The notes under the pieces are model-generated. The model was not told the origin of the DNA, made no database searches, and saw only the letters and a program-made list of their open reading frames with translations. DNA of 6,384 nucleotides from Dehalococcoidia bacterium (lineage in GTDB: Bacteria; Chloroflexota; Dehalococcoidia; GIF9; AB-539-J10), in NCBI GenBank assembly GCA_003562555.1, contig PWUO01000257.1, forward strand, positions 1 to 6,384, read 5' to 3'. Shown piece by piece: positions 5,171-6,384 of the stretch. Every line of letters starts with the position of its first letter. The stretch's first letter is position 1. Both the position numbers and the translations under genes were made by a program.

Positions 5171-5965
5171 TTACAGAATCCCTCCCGTCTCGAGTTTCTG
5201 GACAAGTGTTTCGATGCTCTCATCCGGCGAGCCGTCGAGTTTCACACCCTTCCGACCCTCCAGTGGCGGTACTACGACCCTGGTGAGCCTGGTCGGTGAT
5301 CCGCGCAATCCGAAGTTATCCGGCGAAGTGAATTCCTTGAGCTCGTCGGCGCCCCAGCGCTCCACCCTCGCCTCCACCGCCTTGAAGATTCGCTGCGGCG
5401 TCGAGTAGCGGGGTTTGCCCGCGCGCCTGGTCACCGTGATAAGGGCGGGTAGCGTCACCTCGGCCACGTGCAATCCGTCACTCATGTCGCACAGCGCCTT
5501 CAGCCTGCCGTCCACCGAAAGCACGTCCCGGATGTAGTTCACGTGAGGAATGCCCAGCCATTCGGCGAGTTCGGGGCCGACCTGTCCGGTGTCGCCGTCG
5601 ACCGTCTTCTCCCCACATACTACGAGTTCGCAGCCACCGAGCTTCCTGATAGCCGCGGCAAGTGTGCATGATGTGGCCCACGTATCAGCGCCTGCAAACG
5701 CCTTGTCAGCCAGCAGCACGACTCTGTCTGCGCCTCGTGCGAGACACTCCTTCAGCGCCGATTCGGCTTGCTGAGGTCCCATCGATATGGCCGTCACAGT
5801 GCCGCCGTGCGCGTCCCTGATGCGCAACGCGGTCTCCAGCGCGTGAAGGTCAACCGGGTTGACGACGCCGGGCGCGGAGCTTCGGTCGACTCGTCCCGCC
5901 TCGGTGTCGAACCTGACACGCTCCATGTCGGGTACCTGCTTGACCGGTACTACTATCCGATACAC
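5171..5965 (-). CDS. etfB: Electron transfer flavoprotein beta subunit
   Basis: This encodes a 264-residue EtfB, partner of the downstream EtfA. It opens with YRIVVPVKQVPDM (2-14), then NPVDLHALETALRIRD (36-51), SMGPQQAESALKECLARGAD (61-80) and DKAFAGADTWATS (87-99). The signature GEKTVDGDTGQVGP (118-131) follows, and then LPALITVTRR...PRYSTPQRIF (172-194). The DGDTxQVGP form, together with MGPxQA and the FAGADTxATS loop, matches ETF beta subunits that hold a second FAD and bind NAD (bifurcating type) rather than AMP. That reading comes from family knowledge, not measurement. The start is GTG at 5965, because GAGGGAGG ends 6 bases upstream and the protein then begins like the family. A GTG at 5995 is in frame but has no such site and adds an atypical basic tail. 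It is first in the transcription unit, with a promoter near 6256-6284. Confidence 0.95.
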   Translation of the reverse strand: MYRIVVPVKQVPDMERVRFDTEAGRVDRSSAPGVVNPVDLHALETALRIRDAHGGTVTAISMGPQQAESALKECLARGADRVVLLADKAFAGADTWATSCTLAAAIRKLGGCELVVCGEKTVDGDTGQVGPELAEWLGIPHVNYIRDVLSVDGRLKALCDMSDGLHVAEVTLPALITVTRRAGKPRYSTPQRIFKAVEARVERWGADELKEFTSPDNFGLRGSPTRLTRVVVPPLEGRKGVKLDGSPDESIETLVQKLETGGIL

Positions 5966-5971
5966 AATCTT

Positions 5972-5979
5972 CCTCCCTC
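5972..5979 (-). promoter_or_regulatory. Ribosome binding site deciding the etfB GTG start
   Basis: The - strand reads GAGGGAGG and ends 6 bases before GTG at 5965. Because it lies inside the longer frame that opens at 5995, it argues for the internal GTG as the true start. Confidence 0.75.
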
Positions 5980-5994
5980 GCGGCGCATGTCTCA

Positions 5995-6009
5995 CGGACC
6001 TGAGGTCCG
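5995..6009. repeat. Perfect inverted repeat before the etfB ribosome binding site
   Basis: CGGACCT-G-AGGTCCG is symmetric over 15 bases. It ends 15 bases upstream of the etfB Shine-Dalgarno and lies deep in the leader, far from the promoter. It could be a DNA operator or, with a loop opened to 3-5 bases, an RNA hairpin affecting translation of etfB. Confidence 0.45.
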
Positions 6010-6231
6010 CACCTTACTCTGACTCACACGCCGCGCATACTTCGTGCCAATTCATATGTCTGATGGATGCCAGTCCGGGGCTTCACGCAGCAGTCACCAC
6101 CCACTGCTCCACGTCCACACTGACTCATACGGTGTGCCGCTCTCGTGACCGATGTCCGGGCGGTACCGGAACGGCCGGATTGAGGGACTGGCGGGTTCTG
6201 GCAACTGCCTGAGCGCTCCAACAACAACAGG

Positions 6232-6246
6232 AACGCCACGCGCGTT
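6232..6246. repeat. Inverted repeat at the etfB transcription start
   Basis: AACGC-CACGC-GCGTT has perfect five-base arms. It begins nine bases downstream of the -10 element, so it covers the first transcribed bases. The position suits a repressor operator. The sequence is GC-rich and short, so chance is possible. Confidence 0.3.
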
Positions 6247-6255
6247 GCTCTAGTA

Positions 6256-6284
6256 AGAATAACCATCGGAGCCACCCGGGTCAA
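6256..6284 (-). promoter_or_regulatory. Sigma70-type promoter of etfBA
   Basis: On the - strand TTGACC (6284-6279, five of six) and TATTCT (6261-6256, four of six) are separated by exactly 17 bases. Transcription would start near 6249, about 285 nt before the GTG of etfB. No competing promoter of equal quality was seen closer to the gene; another TTGACA (6306-6301) has no -10 at a suitable distance. Confidence 0.5.
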
Positions 6285-6384
6285 GTTGTAGCTGGCTCTT
6301 TGTCAAAGTGTGTGGAAAGCCTCAGGAGGCGGGGTAAAGGCCAGGAGCATCTTTCTTCGGTACACCTCCACGTTTCTGAGTCCA

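Larger units (their letters stand above)
5980..6384. other. etfB leader and upstream region without a gene
   Basis: No convincing gene is seen here. A - strand frame from 6284 to 6024 overlaps the promoter and has no family motif. The region holds the etfB promoter (6256-6284), a leader of about 285 nt, the perfect dyad at 5995-6009 and AACGC-CACGC-GCGTT (6232-6246) at the predicted transcription start. GCCTC-AG-GAGGC (6319-6330) lies further upstream. At the right edge all three - strand frames are open for 20-33 codons before a stop, so the tail of an upstream - strand gene could enter here, but nothing identifies it. Confidence 0.5.

Noticed and set aside
4628..5299. A 223-codon + strand open frame opposite etfA and etfB
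   Set aside because: It spans the junction of two confident ETF genes on the other strand and has no recognisable protein motif, so it is a shadow frame.
6024..6284. An 86-codon - strand open frame upstream of etfB
   Set aside because: Its start overlaps the -35 of the etfBA promoter, it lacks a ribosome binding site, and it shows no motif.
289..6375. Inverted 11-mer AACGTGGAGGT (289-299) against ACCTCCACGTT (6365-6375)
   Set aside because: Similarity does not extend beyond the 11 bases and there is no transposase or target-site duplication, so it is probably chance rather than ends of a mobile element.
1..6384. CRISPR array, tRNA, rRNA, prophage or transposase genes
   Set aside because: No regularly spaced repeats, no tRNA T-loop or cloverleaf, no rRNA signature and no mobile-element protein motif were seen on either strand.

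Overview
The window comes from a GC-rich bacterial chromosome and holds five intact protein genes. One is on the + strand and four are on the - strand. The start sites carry strong AAGGAGG-type Shine-Dalgarno sequences, and three units end in G-rich hairpin terminators. Gene content fits an anaerobic or facultative lineage: a bifurcating-style electron-transfer flavoprotein (ETF), a GlcD/D-lactate-type flavoprotein dehydrogenase and a URO-D-superfamily protein. Similar URO-D relatives are common in little-studied phyla such as Armatimonadota and Planctomycetota, but no marker here fixes the phylum. A Gram-positive-type LexA box adds a weak hint.

Layout from left to right. Positions 1-537 hold no recognisable gene. 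A - strand gene (860-579) encodes a 93-residue HesB/IscA-fold protein with no cysteine, and it ends at a perfect palindromic terminator (538-563). The divergent intergenic region (861-1182) holds a perfect match to the Bacillus-type LexA/SOS operator (1009-1022) and a consensus -10 box. A + strand URO-D-superfamily gene (1222-2397) follows and converges with the next gene on a shared bidirectional terminator (2417-2445). A - strand FAD-linked 2-hydroxyacid (GlcD/LctD-like) dehydrogenase gene (3851-2481) follows, with its own promoter (4024-4052) and a leader of about 165 nt. Upstream of that are a - strand terminator (4111-4085) and the etfB-etfA pair (5965-5171 and 5167-4151). The pair has a sigma70-like promoter (6256-6284) and a leader of about 285 nt.

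The genes etfB, etfA and the flavoprotein dehydrogenase lie in the same order as lctB-lctC-lctD of Acetobacterium woodii, whose product is an electron-confurcating lactate dehydrogenase. EtfB carries the DGDTxQVGP signature of FAD-binding (bifurcating-type) ETF beta subunits. The most economical reading is a 2-hydroxyacid oxidation system that passes electrons to an ETF instead of to a GlcEF-type iron-sulfur partner. It differs from the textbook system in three ways: the dehydrogenase gene is transcriptionally separated by a terminator and promoter, EtfA lacks the ferredoxin-like extension, and the usual FAD-contacting Arg of EtfA is Lys. The URO-D-family and IscA-like genes are not obviously linked to this pathway.
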